From: Bryobacterales bacterium
GTDB lineage: Bacteria; Acidobacteriota; Terriglobia; Bryobacterales; Bryobacteraceae
Assembly (NCBI GenBank): GCA_947446025.1
Contig: CANFEY010000032.1
Span: 1-52,813 of the forward strand
Direction: 5' to 3'
Length of the DNA: 52,813 bases
Numbering within the stretch: the stretch's first letter is position 1; the number at the start of each line of letters is the position of its first letter. Made by a program: the position numbers and the translations under genes. The notes below the pieces were generated by a model. The model was not told the DNA's origin. It searched no databases and saw only the letters and a list, made by a program, of their open reading frames with translations. Positions 52,189-52,813 of the stretch are shown one piece after another.

Positions 52189-52197
52189 TGGTATTCT
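52189..52197 (+). promoter_or_regulatory. Candidate extended -10 promoter of tRNA-Ala
   Basis: TGGTATTCT (TG, one base, TATTCT) would start transcription near 52204, 13 bases before the tRNA. The -35 is poor. Confidence 0.4.
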
Positions 52198-52216
52198 AGT
52201 CAAGTACACCGGAGAT

Positions 52217-52292
52217 GGGCGGCTAGCTCAGTTGGGAGAGCACCGCGTTCGCATCGCGGGGGTCGTGGGTTCGAGTCCCACGTCGTCCACCA
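52217..52292 (+). tRNA. tRNA-Ala (CGC)
   Basis: 76 bases with a seven-pair acceptor stem (two G-T pairs), D-arm GCTC/GAGC, anticodon stem CCGCG/CGCGG with loop TTCGCAT (anticodon CGC, reading GCG), T-arm GTGGG/CCCAC with loop TTCGAGT, and an encoded 3' CCA. Confidence 0.95.
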
Positions 52293-52317
52293 AACTCATT
52301 AAGGGTGCACATGCTGC

Positions 52318-52346
52318 TTGCTGGCCAATTTCCAAAGTGGTATAGT
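52318..52346 (+). promoter_or_regulatory. Promoter of the small exported-protein gene
   Basis: TTGCTG, 17-base spacer, TATAGT, with TG one base before the hexamer. The hexamer ends 6 nt before the ATG at 52353, so the mRNA would be leaderless. Confidence 0.5.
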
Positions 52347-52352
52347 TCGTGC

Positions 52353-52649
52353 ATGCGGCGGATTTTCTGCGTTGGCCTCCTCGCAGCCCGTGGTTGGGCG
52401 CAGGATGTGCCGCAAATGCCAACCCCCGAGCCTCGCAAAATTACAGTCGCACGGCCTCCCGCCTGGACCGTGCAGGTTCCCCCGTCCAACGAGTGCGCGA
52501 TTCCGCTATTGCCCGTCACCCCGCCGAGCGGCACGGATTTCAAGCTTCGGAAGGCGGAGCCGGACCTGAAGAAGGTGGCTCCTCTGCCGCAGTACAAGGG
52601 TTTGCCGGTTTGCCCGGTCGCTCCTGGCCAGCAGACCTTCATCAGATGA
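52353..52649 (+). CDS. Small exported Pro-rich protein, unknown
   Basis: 98 residues. R-R-I-F-C-V-G-L-L-A-A-R-G-W-A-Q is a short signal peptide and the rest is rich in Pro with two Cys. No family recognised. The start at 52353 is preferred over 16 codons upstream because it begins the signal peptide and the TATAGT promoter lies right before it. Confidence 0.6.
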   Translation: MRRIFCVGLLAARGWAQDVPQMPTPEPRKITVARPPAWTVQVPPSNECAIPLLPVTPPSGTDFKLRKAEPDLKKVAPLPQYKGLPVCPVAPGQQTFIR

Positions 52650-52762
52650 CGGTTTATGAAGGTCTGGGACCAGTAGTGTCCGGCTATAAGTCGAACAGAT
52701 TCAGCTGGTTGAAAAATGGGTCTGATTTTTCTCCGGTATGTTGTAGCTGAAGGGCCTGTAGA

Positions 52763-52813
52763 ATGGGCGTCCGCTCGAAAATGGTGACGCTGACAACCTG
52801 TAGGATTTGGTAG
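52763..52813 (+). mobile_element. Possible start of an insertion-sequence transposase, cut by window edge
   Basis: The last 51 bases read M-G-V-R-S-K-M-V-T-L-T-T-C-R-I-W then TAG. The opening recalls the start of some integrase-type transposases (R-S-K-M-x-x-L), and the 110 bases before it are unlike the neighbouring genes. The in-frame stop speaks for a decayed copy. Weak evidence; nothing else is seen from 52650 to the end. Confidence 0.2.

Overview
The window looks like chromosomal DNA from an Acidobacteriota bacterium, most probably of the Bryobacterales/Solibacter type. This is an inference from gene content: a TonB-dependent receptor with a carboxypeptidase-regulatory N-domain, a PSD1-type cytochrome + DUF1552 + ankyrin operon, a DUF1800/DUF1501 pair, tandem fused membrane/spermidine-synthase-like proteins, lpxD and an Mla system (so Gram-negative), high GC, and REP-like repeats with a RAYT-type transposase relic. 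No rRNA or other decisive marker is present.

Layout. 1-6.3 kb: the 5' part of a tRNA-Gly(CCC), a small Tudor-like basic protein, tatA-tatC, two small exported proteins of unknown role, the DUF1800/DUF1501 pair and a PAS protein. 6.3-12.7 kb: an orphan anti-sigma-like protein, rpmB with a TauE/SafE permease, a B12-binding radical SAM enzyme, lpxD, a membrane protein with a degenerate JAMM-like domain, and rsmI. 12.7-24.9 kb (minus strand): one long translationally coupled operon reading ECF sigma factor, anti-sigma factor, small exported protein, then gspE-F-G-H-I-J-K-L-M-C-D, a complete type II secretion apparatus except for the prepilin peptidase. 25-33 kb: an exported hypothetical protein and lepA (minus), then ribH-nusB-trmJ and a small protein, a Tat-signal protein, and mlaE-mlaF-mlaD (plus). 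33.1-33.7 kb: a relic of a REP-associated tyrosine transposase flanked by REP-like palindromes. 33.7-37.8 kb: two tandem paralogues of a membrane/spermidine-synthase-like fusion. 37.9-40.1 kb: a lipoprotein amidohydrolase, a DUF1778/GNAT toxin-antitoxin module whose toxin is frameshifted, and the leftover tail of a second amidohydrolase. 40.1-50.1 kb: a large TonB-dependent receptor, a glycerophosphodiesterase, then the PSD1 cytochrome, DUF1552 and ankyrin operon. 50.1-52.8 kb: speA, tRNA-Ala(CGC), a small exported protein and a possible insertion-sequence edge.

How it fits together. Much of the window serves the cell envelope and export. TatA/TatC could export several proteins encoded here that carry twin-arginine-like leaders (the DUF1501 and DUF1552 proteins and the 302-residue protein). 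Secretion substrates can then be passed on by the Gsp system, whose genes sit behind their own sigma/anti-sigma pair. LpxD and Mla build and maintain the outer membrane, and the receptor imports large ligands.

Most notable observations: the catalytically dead, frameshifted RAYT with its REP palindromes; the toxin-antitoxin module with an intact leaderless antitoxin promoter and operator but a broken toxin, lying between an amidohydrolase and a diverged copy of that gene's 3' end; several genes that appear leaderless (a -10 hexamer ending 5-7 nt before ATG); an MlaF ATPase with serine in place of the Walker B glutamate; and a long Gly/Asn-rich insert in the secretin. I did not find an obviously new defence or CRISPR system.
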